Part shown: piece by piece, positions 8,396 to 15,579 of the stretch
How the letters are laid out: each line of letters begins with the position of its first letter
Numbering within the stretch: the first letter of the stretch is position 1
DNA from: Lachnospiraceae bacterium
GTDB taxonomy: Bacteria; Bacillota; Clostridia; Lachnospirales; Lachnospiraceae
Length of the DNA: 64,000 nucleotides
NCBI GenBank assembly: GCA_910574865.1
Contig: CAJTDN010000002.1
Span: forward strand, 186,001-250,000
Direction of reading: 5' to 3'
Position numbers and translations under genes: made by a program
The notes under the pieces: model-generated
What the model was told of the DNA's origin: nothing
What the model saw: only the letters and a program-made list of their open reading frames with translations
Database searches by the model: none

Positions 8396-9749
8396 ATCCT
8401 ATATTCTTCTTGAACCGTATTCCCATTGAAAAATACGGTTCAATCAGATATACCGTCAGCATAAGAGTGAGCAGCTCCGCAAGCGGGACTGCAAGCCACA
8501 CACCCGTTACCTTCAAAAATTTCGGCAATGCCAGAAGGAACACCGTAATAAATCCAAACGTCCGCAGAAAAGATATGGTTGCAGACGCTTTCCCATTGGA
8601 TAATGCCGTAAATAAAGCGGATGAAAAAATATTGCATCCAGAGAACAGAAAGCTGAATGAAAAAATGACAAATCCATTCTTTGTAATTTCAAAAACATTC
8701 CTATTGTTCTCGGCAAATATCTTTGCAATGCTTTCTCCGCCAAGCAGGGAAAACAAAAATACAAATATGGAAATCCACGCTATAAAGCTGAAACAAATAC
8801 GGACGGTTTTTTTTAGCTGTTTTACATTCCCGCTCCCATAGTTATAGCTTACGACGGGGGCTGTTCCCATTGAAAAGCCAATATAAAGCGTTGTTAAGAG
8901 GAACTGCGAATATATAATAACTGTAATCGCCGCCACACCGTCCTCGCCTAGCAGCTTCATCATTGTTACATTAAACAGAAATGTAGTTACGGCAGTCGAA
9001 CACTGGCTTACCAATTCCGACACACCGTTGGAGCAGCTTTTCAGCAAAACGGATGCGTCCATATCAGGCTTGCAAAAGTGCAATTCACTTCTTTTCATCA
9101 GAAAAAATATTGTACCGATAATTGTCGGTATCATATATCCGATGCCTGTCCCAATGGCAGCTCCCTTGATTCCCATTTGCAGTAAAACGATAAAGACATA
9201 ATCAAAAACAATGTTGCTGATCCCCGCCAGAACAGCAAGTGCTAAACCTAATGTCGGTTTCCCCGCCGTCACAAACAGATTCTGATATAGCACCTGCATC
9301 ATGTTAAAAGTGGCGAAAATAAGCTGTATCGTCAGATAATCCCTGCAATATGGGAACAATATTTCACTTGCACCCAATCCCCAGATGATTTCATCCAAAA
9401 AGACAAGCCCTGCCGCTGTAATCAGCAGACCGATAACCGCCCCTGCCACGACAATCAACGTAAAATTGCTTCTGGCTTCCCTTATGTTTCCATTCCCCAT
9501 TTTCTTCGCAACGACCGCACTGCCGCCTGTCGCAAGCATCGTCCCCAGACCTACAATCAGATTGATGACGGGGCAGACGATATTGATGGACGACAAGGCG
9601 TTCGTATTTACAAACCGTGCAACGAAAATCGTGTCCACAATGGTGTATAATCCCATAAACAGCATCATCACCATGCTTGGGAAAGCAAATCGGATAAGGG
9701 ATAGGGCGTTAAAGCTCTCTGCTAACGGGTTTTTCTGTGTTTCGGTCAT
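8394..9749 (-). CDS. MATE family efflux transporter (first copy)
   Basis: 451 residues with twelve predicted membrane segments and a MATE N-terminus (LIRFAFPSMVMMLFMGLYTIVDTIFVARFVN). MATE proteins export cationic drugs and dyes using Na+ or H+ gradients. The start at 9749 follows a strong GGAGG ten bases upstream. It lies inside the end of the upstream AraC–GNAT gene, which stops at 9709, so the two are translationally coupled. It may be regulated by that protein. Codon use is AT-richer than the chromosome to the left, in keeping with transfer. Confidence 0.88.
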   Translation of the reverse strand: MTETQKNPLAESFNALSLIRFAFPSMVMMLFMGLYTIVDTIFVARFVNTNALSSINIVCPVINLIVGLGTMLATGGSAVVAKKMGNGNIREARSNFTLIVVAGAVIGLLITAAGLVFLDEIIWGLGASEILFPYCRDYLTIQLIFATFNMMQVLYQNLFVTAGKPTLGLALAVLAGISNIVFDYVFIVLLQMGIKGAAIGTGIGYMIPTIIGTIFFLMKRSELHFCKPDMDASVLLKSCSNGVSELVSQCSTAVTTFLFNVTMMKLLGEDGVAAITVIIYSQFLLTTLYIGFSMGTAPVVSYNYGSGNVKQLKKTVRICFSFIAWISIFVFLFSLLGGESIAKIFAENNRNVFEITKNGFVIFSFSFLFSGCNIFSSALFTALSNGKASATISFLRTFGFITVFLLALPKFLKVTGVWLAVPLAELLTLMLTVYLIEPYFSMGIRFKKNIG

Positions 9750-10641
9750 TCCTTGTTTCCTCCTTACTGCCGAATGGCATAGAGGTATCCCCGAAGGGGG
9801 TTTCCTCCTTGTTTTTCGGTGGAAGCACGAAACGCTGCGTCGGATAGCCATATTCCACAAGCAGTTCCCGTTCTGCAAATCCCAGACGGCGGTATTCTTC
9901 CCGCCAACCCGTATCTGCCTTGTCGCCTGCACGGTATGTCGTCAACGTAATCTCTTTCTCATAGAGCAACTCGTCTGCCAGCTTATCAAGGAACAGCTTT
10001 GTAATGCCGAGATGCCGATACTGCGGATGGACAGCCAGAAAGTCTATGCTGCCTGTGCCTTGCGAAAATCCCATCACGCCAATAGCCAATCCAACATCCC
10101 GTAAAATCAAAGCCTTTTTATCCGCAATATACCGATGCAGGTTTGCGGCGTAATCTTCCTTATCCAGACATGGATAACCGTCAATCGTGAGACTTACCAG
10201 TTCCATCCAGTCATCCACATCTTCGAGCGTGGCAAACTTTATGTTGTCTTTTGTCAAATCCGTTTTTACAAACTCCTCCTTCAGATAGATTTCAAGCTGT
10301 AACGGGTAGAAGTTTTCCGTTTCCCGAAATTCCGCAGGGGAAGTCTTATACATCGCCTTAAAAATATCCGTAAATGCCTGCTGGCTTTCATACCCGCTCA
10401 TAAGGGCAATCTCGATAATCGGCTTTGCAGAAAATACCAGAAGTTTTGCCGCTTCTGTAAGCTGCCGCCGTTTTGCGTAGTCATGGATAGTCAAGCCGAC
10501 GGTCTTTGTAAAAATCCGATGCAGGTGGTATTTGGAATAGTGCAGTGCCGATGCCACCATCTCTAAATCCATCTTTTCATGCAGATGTTCTTCGATATAG
10601 CGGATAGCCCGTGAAACAATGCGTACTGTCTGACCTTGCAT
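9709..10641 (-). CDS. AraC HTH–GNAT acetyltransferase fusion regulator
   Basis: 310 residues. Residues ~5–105 form an AraC/XylS DNA-binding domain with MVASALHYSKYHLHRIF and MSGYESQQAFTDIFKAMYKT. A bridge follows, then a GNAT fold at ~145–270 with DFLAVHPQYRHLGITKLFLD, the acetyl-CoA binding segment. The start at 10641 has GGAGGGAG nearby. The gene overlaps the start of the MATE gene by 41 bases. The simplest reading is a regulator of that pump that also acetylates or senses a small molecule; the substrate is unknown. Confidence 0.8.
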   Translation of the reverse strand: MQGQTVRIVSRAIRYIEEHLHEKMDLEMVASALHYSKYHLHRIFTKTVGLTIHDYAKRRQLTEAAKLLVFSAKPIIEIALMSGYESQQAFTDIFKAMYKTSPAEFRETENFYPLQLEIYLKEEFVKTDLTKDNIKFATLEDVDDWMELVSLTIDGYPCLDKEDYAANLHRYIADKKALILRDVGLAIGVMGFSQGTGSIDFLAVHPQYRHLGITKLFLDKLADELLYEKEITLTTYRAGDKADTGWREEYRRLGFAERELLVEYGYPTQRFVLPPKNKEETPFGDTSMPFGSKEETRNDRNTEKPVSREL

Positions 10642-10827
10642 TTTGCTCCCTCCTTTCTTCATTCTTGCCCATGCTTTATGGGCATAAAGGTACACCCTTG
10701 TGGTGTTTCCTTTTTTCCGCACTCATTAAGCATTATGATATGCCTATGCGGTATTTCAATGAAATATTGTAGCACAAGGAGTTTTCTATCTTTTCATCAT
10801 TCTTGCTATGTTTTAAATCATCCACAT

Positions 10828-11355
10828 TCACGGCAGTTCTTCTTTCAATGCCTTTATCCATTCTTCGATTGCCTGCACTAATTGAAATTGCTGATGCAGA
10901 ACTGCCATGCCCGTGGCAGGAATATCGGGGGCGTTTTCTTTTAAGTCCATGTTCTCCTCAAGATAGGATTTCAGCACATTGATATTACTCTCAATGTTAT
11001 CCAGACATTCCCTCTGTTGTTCCTTTTCCATGCTTTCTAAATTAACGATAACCGCATTAAAATCCAAGAATATGTTAATCGGCTTGCAGGATATTTCAAG
11101 CATCAGTTTCTCAAATTCCTCATTTCCTGCATCCGTCAAGGAATATACTGCCTTTTCGGGCATTTTTCCCTCTTTCTTGGTGCGGCTTGTGATAAGCCCC
11201 TTTTCCTCCAACTGGATAACCTTTTTATAGATGGATGGTGTGCTGATTTTTACCCATTTTGAAATGTTGCGGTATTCCACCAGTTTCTGAATATCGTATG
11301 CACTCAAGGATTCCCGTTTCAACATTCCCAATACAATCAAGTCAATGGTCGCCAT
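10828..11355 (-). CDS. PadR family transcriptional regulator
   Basis: 175 residues. The N-terminal winged helix (IDLIVLGMLKRESLSAYDIQKLVE…STPSIYKKVIQLEEKGLI) and the C-terminal helical dimerisation domain are typical of PadR proteins, which repress efflux genes and release DNA on binding drugs or phenolics. It is divergent from the MATE gene at 11479. Two near-palindromes in the shared intergenic region match the size of PadR operators, so it probably represses both itself and the pump. Confidence 0.88.
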   Translation of the reverse strand: MATIDLIVLGMLKRESLSAYDIQKLVEYRNISKWVKISTPSIYKKVIQLEEKGLITSRTKKEGKMPEKAVYSLTDAGNEEFEKLMLEISCKPINIFLDFNAVIVNLESMEKEQQRECLDNIESNINVLKSYLEENMDLKENAPDIPATGMAVLHQQFQLVQAIEEWIKALKEELP

Positions 11356-11376
11356 TTAAAATCCCTCCTTTTTCTA

Positions 11377-11462
11377 TTGACAACTACTATAAATTATAGT
11401 ATTATAATCCCCGCAATGCAACTACTGTATTTTATAGTAGTATAAACAACACTATTTGTCAA
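11377..11462. promoter_or_regulatory. Overlapping promoters with two PadR-type operators
   Basis: Plus strand: TTGACA (11377–11382), 17 bases, TATTAT (11400–11405), driving the MATE gene. Minus strand: TTGACA (11462–11457), 17 bases, TACTAT (11439–11434), driving padR. Near-palindromes ACTACTATAAATTATAGT (11383–11400) and CTACTGTATTTTATAGTAG (11422–11440) lie across the spacers and −10 boxes. The promoters point toward each other, so the predicted transcripts start about 15 bases apart and overlap at their 5' ends. Confidence 0.7.
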
Positions 11463-11478
11463 GAGAAAGGAGTTCAAA

Positions 11479-12906
11479 ATGAACAGTCAAAGCAAAAAGA
11501 TGGAGCTGCTCGGCAGCACATCCATACCAAAAGCACTTTTAGCAATGGGCATCCCAACAATGATTGGCATGTTGGTAAATGCTTTCTACAACCTTGTTGA
11601 CGCTTATTTTATCGGCGGATTAGGAGAGAGCCAGATGGGGGCAATCTCCGTGGTCTATCCGCTCGGACAGGTTGTTGTCGGTCTTGGCCTGTTGTTCGGA
11701 AACGGTGCGGCTTCTTACATTTCCCGATTGCTAGGTCGTGGGGATAAGGAAAATGCGGATAAAGTGGCAAGTACCGCTTTATACAGCAGCGTATCCGTAG
11801 GGGCGGTCATCATTATCATTTCTATGGTGTTCCTGCATCCCATACTGAAGCTCTTAGGCGCAACAGACAGTATCCTCCCCTTTGCCTCCACATACGCAAG
11901 TATCTACATTATTTCCTGTATTTTTAATGTATTCAACGTCACGATGAATAATATTGTAACAAGTGAAGGTGCCGCCAAAACAACCATGTGCGCCTTGTTG
12001 ACGGGTGCGGTACTCAATATCGCCCTAGACCCGCTATTTATTTATGTGTTTGATTTAGGCGTGGCAGGAGCGGCGATAGCGACCGCAATCTCACAAATCG
12101 TTTCAACCTGCATATATCTGACCTATATTTTTCGCAAAAAAAGCATATTCCATTTTCGGGTTAAGGACTGCACATATACAAAAGAAACCCTCTCCGAGGA
12201 TACCTCTATGACATTCGTCAGCACTAAGGAAACCATGTCTGAGATTTTCAAAATCGGCATCCCGACATTGGTATTCCAGATTTTAACGAGTGTGTCCATT
12301 TCCTTAATCAACAATGCCGCTGGCGATTACGGGGACTCTGCCATTGCAGGCATGGGCGTTGTCACCCGCCTTATTTCAATGGGCAGCTTGTCCGTATTCG
12401 GCTTCATCAAAGGCTTTCAGCCCATTGCTGGGTACAGTTACGGGGCGAAAAAGTTTGACCGTCTGCGTGAAGCAATCAAGACTTCCATCCTATGGTCTAC
12501 GGTTTTCTGTGTGATTTTCGGTGTGATACTGGCTCTGTTCCCTACGGCTATCGTTTCCCAGTTCACAAAGGGCGATCACGAGATGATTCGCATCGGGGCA
12601 ATGTCTTTAAGGGCAAACGGCATTTCCATTATGCTCTTTGGATTTTATACGGTGTATTCTTCCCTATTCCTTGCTTTGGGAAAAGGCAGAGAGGGCTTTA
12701 TCCTCGGAGCTTGCAGGCAGGGGATTTGTTTTATCCCCGTTATCCTGCTGCTTCCGATTGTCTGGGGGCTAAATGGAATAATGTATGCCCAGCCGATTGC
12801 CGATGTGCTTTCCGCAGTCATAACGGTATTCATGGCGATACCGCTCCACAAAAAAATAAATGACATGCAGAAACAAACTATCGCAATAAGTACGAACAAC
12901 AACTAA
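11479..12906 (+). CDS. MATE family multidrug efflux transporter (second copy, MepA-like)
   Basis: 475 residues with twelve hydrophobic segments. It starts LGSTSIPKALLAMGIPTMIGMLVNAFYNLVDAYFIGGLG, typical of MepA-type MATE pumps, and later has FIKGFQPIAGYSYGAKKFDRL. An AAAGGAG ribosome site precedes the ATG. It is transcribed away from padR, and the operators between them suggest substrate-induced expression. It is not closely similar to the other MATE protein of this cassette, so the pair is not a recent duplication. Confidence 0.9.
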   Translation: MNSQSKKMELLGSTSIPKALLAMGIPTMIGMLVNAFYNLVDAYFIGGLGESQMGAISVVYPLGQVVVGLGLLFGNGAASYISRLLGRGDKENADKVASTALYSSVSVGAVIIIISMVFLHPILKLLGATDSILPFASTYASIYIISCIFNVFNVTMNNIVTSEGAAKTTMCALLTGAVLNIALDPLFIYVFDLGVAGAAIATAISQIVSTCIYLTYIFRKKSIFHFRVKDCTYTKETLSEDTSMTFVSTKETMSEIFKIGIPTLVFQILTSVSISLINNAAGDYGDSAIAGMGVVTRLISMGSLSVFGFIKGFQPIAGYSYGAKKFDRLREAIKTSILWSTVFCVIFGVILALFPTAIVSQFTKGDHEMIRIGAMSLRANGISIMLFGFYTVYSSLFLALGKGREGFILGACRQGICFIPVILLLPIVWGLNGIMYAQPIADVLSAVITVFMAIPLHKKINDMQKQTIAISTNNN

Positions 12907-12927
12907 ATATTCATTTTTTCTATACTA

Positions 12928-12992
12928 ACAGAGCCAATGAATTGTGAAGTATCTCACAAATTCACTGGCTCTGCGTCTTTGCGTCTGGCTCT
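12928..12992. terminator. Convergent-gene hairpin; right copy of the KTR 3' repeat
   Basis: CAGAGCCAATGAATTGTG (from 12929) pairs with CACAAATTCACTGGCTCTG (ending 12973) around a short loop, lying between the convergent MATE and KTR genes. The KTR stop falls inside it. The segment is an imperfect direct repeat of 8332–8395. Confidence 0.6.
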
Positions 12993-13150
12993 TTGATGAC
13001 TGTTACTTTCAACTTCTTCGCTTCAATCAATGTTTCCTGCTTGCACTTCGGACAATAGAGAGGATAATTCTTCAAAACCGTATCATCTCTAATTCTATCA
13101 CGGGTTTTGTTTTTACAAACAGGACAATGTACCCATTCTGTTCTTATCAT
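12962..13150 (-). CDS. Cysteine-rich KTR domain protein
   Basis: 62 residues with two CPxC pairs (HCPVCKNKTRDRIRDDT and LYCPKCKQETLIEAKKL), which would bind one zinc. This is the small cysteine-rich KTR family repeatedly found on Tn916-like conjugative elements and next to resistance genes. Its function is not established. It marks this stretch as mobile-element derived. The upstream small ORF overlaps its 5' end. Confidence 0.85.
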   Translation of the reverse strand: MIRTEWVHCPVCKNKTRDRIRDDTVLKNYPLYCPKCKQETLIEAKKLKVTVIKEPDAKTQSQ

Positions 13151-13289
13151 AATGATACATTTTTACCTTTCCTTTAAAATAACCTTTTTTCAGCTCCAAT
13201 ACCGGGGTTTTCCCATAGTATCTGCCGCTGTCTGTTGGGCATTGCGGGCATTCGTAAATCTCATAATACAGAATCTTGTAATCTGTCAT
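13113..13289 (-). CDS. Small cysteine-containing protein upstream of and overlapping KTR
   Basis: 58 codons from ATG 13289 to TAA 13113, reading MTDYKILYYEIYECPQCPTD…, with a good AAAGGAG site 9–10 bases upstream. It has one CPQC pair. Its last 38 bases overlap the KTR gene in another frame, so it may couple KTR translation or be the 5' part of a longer ancestral gene. No family is recognised. It is too short to be certain. Confidence 0.5.
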   Translation of the reverse strand: MTDYKILYYEIYECPQCPTDSGRYYGKTPVLELKKGYFKGKVKMYHYDKNRMGTLSCL

Positions 13290-13333
13290 TCCTGGTTGCT
13301 CCTTTCGTTTGTCTGATTTTAAGCATCAAAAAA

Positions 13334-13357
13334 AGAGCCTATTTTCCGACTGGCTCT
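13334..13357. terminator. AGAGCC/GGCTCT hairpin
   Basis: AGAGCC (13334–13339) pairs with GGCTCT (13352–13357) after an A-run. It resembles the hairpins at 8332 and 12928 and separates the KTR genes from the toxin array. Confidence 0.4.
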
Positions 13358-13447
13358 AAGGTTGATTTTAGTTGACCGCAAATTAGCACATATGCACCCG
13401 CATATTTTTCACTTACAGATTGGAAATTTAAAAACGGGAAAAGCAGA

Positions 13448-13476
13448 TTGCCGAATGGCATAAGATATGATATAAT
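13448..13476 (+). promoter_or_regulatory. Toxin unit 1 promoter
   Basis: TTGCCG (13448–13453), 17 bases, TATAAT (13471–13476) with an upstream TG. Unit 2 has TTGTCG and TATAAT at the same spacing. Unit 3 has a poorer TAAAAT. Confidence 0.65.
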
Positions 13477-13510
13477 TTGCAAATGGAGTGACCGTGTTAC
13501 AAGGTGGTAG

Positions 13511-13538
13511 CCTCCCTAGCTTCACAGAAGAAGGGAGG
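13511..13538 (+). promoter_or_regulatory. Leader hairpin hiding the toxin ribosome site (unit 1)
   Basis: CCTCCCT (13511–13517) is complementary to AGGGAGG (13532–13538), the Shine–Dalgarno of the toxin. The same pair occurs in units 2 and 3. Sequestration of the ribosome site is a known trait of type I toxin mRNAs. Confidence 0.6.
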
Positions 13539-13546
13539 TGATGCAT

Positions 13547-13642
13547 ATGAGTACATACGAAGTTTTAACATTGTTAATTCTTTTCGGTACGTTCCTCATT
13601 GCATTGCTTGCCTATTTAGATAGGAACAACAAGCGAAAATAA
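13547..13642 (+). CDS. Type I toxin, holin-like small membrane peptide (copy 1)
   Basis: 31 residues beginning MSTYEVLTLLILFGTF and ending in a basic RNNKRK tail, with a single membrane-spanning helix at about 6–25. The MSTYE start and layout match the putative holin-like toxin family related to TxpA of Bacillus. Such peptides insert in the membrane and are silenced by an antisense RNA. The start at 13547 is chosen because GGGAGGTG lies 6 bases upstream; an in-frame ATG at 13541 is too close to that site. Confidence 0.8.
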   Translation: MSTYEVLTLLILFGTFLIALLAYLDRNNKRK

Positions 13643-13644
13643 AT

Positions 13645-13679
13645 AAGCCTACCTTGTACTTGGCGGTCTAGGTAGGCTT
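13645..13679 (+). terminator. Toxin unit 1 terminator
   Basis: AAGCCTACC (13645–13653) pairs with GGTAGGCTT (13671–13679) right after the toxin stop. Equivalent stems lie at 14098–14133 and 14553–14589. Confidence 0.65.
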
Positions 13680-13725
13680 AAAGCTAATCCTGGGAGGCTA
13701 ACCACTTTGTGGGCGGTTGCTCCTT
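13646..13725 (-). ncRNA. Antisense antitoxin RNA, unit 1 (ends approximate)
   Basis: A minus-strand promoter, TTGATT (13760–13755), 17 bases, TATATT (13737–13732), would start an RNA at about 13725 running toward and into the toxin 3' end, the convergent layout of TxpA/RatA-type systems. The RNA also carries AGCCTCCC, able to pair with the toxin GGGAGG ribosome site. The 3' end is a guess at the shared terminator stem. Confidence 0.55.
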
Positions 13726-13999
13726 TTCTATAATATAACATTTCTGTAGCTGAAAATCAACAACATTTTATTATTAAATCTTCAATCAGTTTATTCATTT
13801 TCATCTCCTTTCGGTGATTATACTTCACAAATGTACCCGATTATTTTTACGATTGCTAATGCGAAAATGTATACGGATAAATCCAAAGAGAAAAAGCAGA
13901 TTGTCGAATGGCATAAGATATGATATAATTTGCAAATGGAGTGACCGTGTTACAAGGTGGTAGCCTCCCTGACTTCACAGAAGAAGGGAGGTGATGCAT

Positions 14000-14095
14000 A
14001 TGAGTACATACGAAGTTTTAACATTGTTAATTCTTTTCGGTACGTTCCTCATTGCATTGCTTGCCTATTTAGATAGGAACAACAAGCGAAAATAA
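14000..14095 (+). CDS. Type I toxin, holin-like small membrane peptide (copy 2)
   Basis: Encodes the same 31-residue peptide as copy 1, with the same GGGAGGTG ribosome site, leader hairpin and TTGTCG-17-TATAAT promoter. Identical coding sequence in tandem suggests a recent duplication or selection to keep the peptide. Confidence 0.8.
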   Translation: MSTYEVLTLLILFGTFLIALLAYLDRNNKRK

Positions 14096-14099
14096 ATAA

Positions 14100-14180
14100 G
14101 CCTACCTTGTATCTTGGCGGAACAGGTAGGCTTATTATAACCAATCTGGGAGGCTAACCACTTTGTGGGCGGTTGCTCCT
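14100..14180 (-). ncRNA. Antisense antitoxin RNA, unit 2 (ends approximate)
   Basis: Minus-strand promoter TTGATT (14216–14211), 17 bases, TATATT (14193–14188). The predicted RNA runs into the 3' end of toxin copy 2 and carries the same CCTCCC segment as unit 1. Confidence 0.5.
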
Positions 14181-14454
14181 TTTCTATAATATAACATTTC
14201 TGTAGCTGAAAATCAACAACATTTTTTTATTAAATCTTCAATCAGTTTATTCATTTTCATCTCCTTTCGGTGATTATACTTCACAAATGCACCTGATTAT
14301 TTTTACGATTGCTAATGCGAAAATGTTTACGGATAAATCTAAAGAGAAAATGCAGATTGCCGAATGGCATAAGATATGTTAAAATTGCAAATGGAGTGAC
14401 CGTGTTACAAGGTGGTAACCTCCCTGACTTCACAGAAGAAGGGAGGTGATGCAT

Positions 14455-14550
14455 ATGAGTACATACGAAGTTTTAACATTGTTAATTCTTTTCGGTACGT
14501 TCCTCGTTGCATTGCTTGCCTATTTAGATAGGAACAACAAGCGAAAATAA
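14455..14550 (+). CDS. Type I toxin, holin-like small membrane peptide (copy 3)
   Basis: 31 residues, identical to the other copies except Ile18 to Val. The ribosome site and leader hairpin are kept, but the promoter −10 is TAAAAT and the antisense region lacks the GGGAGGCTAACC segment of units 1 and 2. This copy may be weaker or use a different antitoxin specificity. Confidence 0.75.
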   Translation: MSTYEVLTLLILFGTFLVALLAYLDRNNKRK

Positions 14551-14554
14551 ATAA

Positions 14555-14632
14555 GCCTACCTTGTCACTTGCCCGGTGAAGGTAGGCTTTTAAGCTACTA
14601 GAGGTCAACCACTTTGTGGGCGGTTGCTCCTT
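14555..14632 (-). ncRNA. Antisense antitoxin RNA, unit 3 (ends approximate)
   Basis: Minus-strand promoter TTGATT (14667–14662), 17 bases, TATATT (14644–14639). The RNA would overlap the 3' end of toxin copy 3. Its body differs from units 1 and 2 (AGAGGTCAACC replaces GGGAGGCTAACC on the plus strand), so pairing to the ribosome site would be weaker. Confidence 0.45.
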
Positions 14633-14691
14633 TTCTATAATATAACATTTCTGAATAAGAAAATCAACAACATTTTTAATCTTGCGGATTA

Positions 14692-14798
14692 TCTCATATC
14701 ATACTAAAATATTTAAACGCCGCCATAATCGCTTTTTCTTTCTCCGGCGGGCATTTCGGCACACGACTTTTATTATCGCCTACATTGTAATTCAGACG
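14692..14798 (-). pseudogene. Truncated copy of the RlmD-tail domain (3' end only)
   Basis: The minus strand encodes LNYNVGDNKSRVPKCPPEKE followed by a KAIMAAFKYFSMI ending, with no start or upstream domain. It matches 15578–15684 base for base except six differences over 107 bases, and the same protein motif closes RlmD at 19726. The right edge breaks off abruptly at 14799. Confidence 0.75.
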
Positions 14799-14854
14799 CT
14801 TTACTGTTGCTGATGGAGGAAAACTTTTTCTTGTTTCAGTTCAGATATATCGTG

Positions 14855-15188
14855 CTATTCCAGTTCCATTTTTCCAAGCTCCACTAACTGATTTCGTTTT
14901 CTATATACAACTGCTGTTATATGGCCGTCCTATGTCCGTCGTCTGCCCAGTAATAGATGATAAAATTTTTTACCATTGTTTTCCTGATTCCCTGCTTTCT
15001 CCATTTTTCCGAATCAACCAGCGGATTACGCTTCGGCATATTCTCTAATGAAGCAACCGTTTTTTCATTTCCGAAAATAAGTCATATGCCGCCTGCGGGG
15101 CAAGAAGTTCATCCGCAATATAGTCCCTTATTTTCATCATCTGCAAAAAGGCATATTTTGTAATTTTGACATTATATTGTTCTTCCAT
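14855..15188 (-). pseudogene. RelE/YafQ-type toxin, two frameshifts
   Basis: Starts 5 bases after the antitoxin stop with MEEQYNVKITKYAFLQMMKI and reads to a premature stop. Dropping back one frame at the A-run in ATGAAAAAACGG continues SLENMPKRNPLVDSEKWRK…NFIIYYWADD, a RelE-superfamily toxin core. A second one-base loss near 14910 is needed to reach AVVYRKRNQLVELGKMELE and the TAG at 14855. So the mRNA-interferase toxin is inactive unless the shifts are sequencing errors. Confidence 0.75.
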
Positions 15189-15193
15189 GATTA

Positions 15194-15493
15194 TCAAAGC
15201 CCTTCCATAAGCCGGTCAAAAGCTTCTTCATAAGGAACTGATTCTCCCTTTTTTGCCTGCTCCAGTCCGGTCTGCATCATTTCATCAAACTCTGCATCGG
15301 TCATGGTATCAAGGGTTTTGATTCCTGAAGGCAACTCAACCGAAAAAGGAATCCCCCTTTTCATAATTACCTGCCTATAGGTCATATTAATAAAAGCCGA
15401 TGTGGATACACCGAGTTTTTCCAGTATATCTTCCGCCTGTTTCTTGACATCAGGTTCCACTCTGACATTTACATTTGCACTTCGTACTGCCAT
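15194..15493 (-). CDS. RelB/DinJ family antitoxin
   Basis: 99 residues beginning MAVRSANVNVRVEPDVKKQAEDILEKLGVSTSAFINM, the ribbon-helix-helix DNA-binding domain of RelB/DinJ antitoxins, with an acidic C-terminal arm that would wrap the toxin (MTDAEFDEMMQTGLEQA). It is intact and has its own leader. The cognate toxin directly downstream is broken, so it is now an orphan that might still repress its promoter or neutralise a related toxin elsewhere. Confidence 0.88.
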   Translation of the reverse strand: MAVRSANVNVRVEPDVKKQAEDILEKLGVSTSAFINMTYRQVIMKRGIPFSVELPSGIKTLDTMTDAEFDEMMQTGLEQAKKGESVPYEEAFDRLMEGL

Positions 15494-15579
15494 ATTGCCG
15501 CCGCCTTTCTTTTTTCTTTATTATATCCTTTTGTGCCGCAAAATGCAACACTATTATTGCCATTACCAAATCTGCCATC

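Larger units (their letters stand above)
13448..14667. repeat. Three tandem ~454-bp type I toxin–antitoxin units
   Basis: Toxin start codons recur at 13547, 14000 and 14455 (spacings 453 and 455). Each unit has a toxin promoter, a 5' leader hairpin, the toxin gene, a terminator with AAGCCTACC/GGTAGGCTT arms, and an opposing promoter on the minus strand. Units 1 and 2 are nearly identical; unit 3 has diverged in both promoter and antisense region. Confidence 0.85.

Noticed and set aside
13448-14667. Possible CRISPR-like or satellite repeat
   Set aside because: The period is ~454 bp, and each unit holds a promoter, gene and terminator; there are no short repeats with unique spacers.
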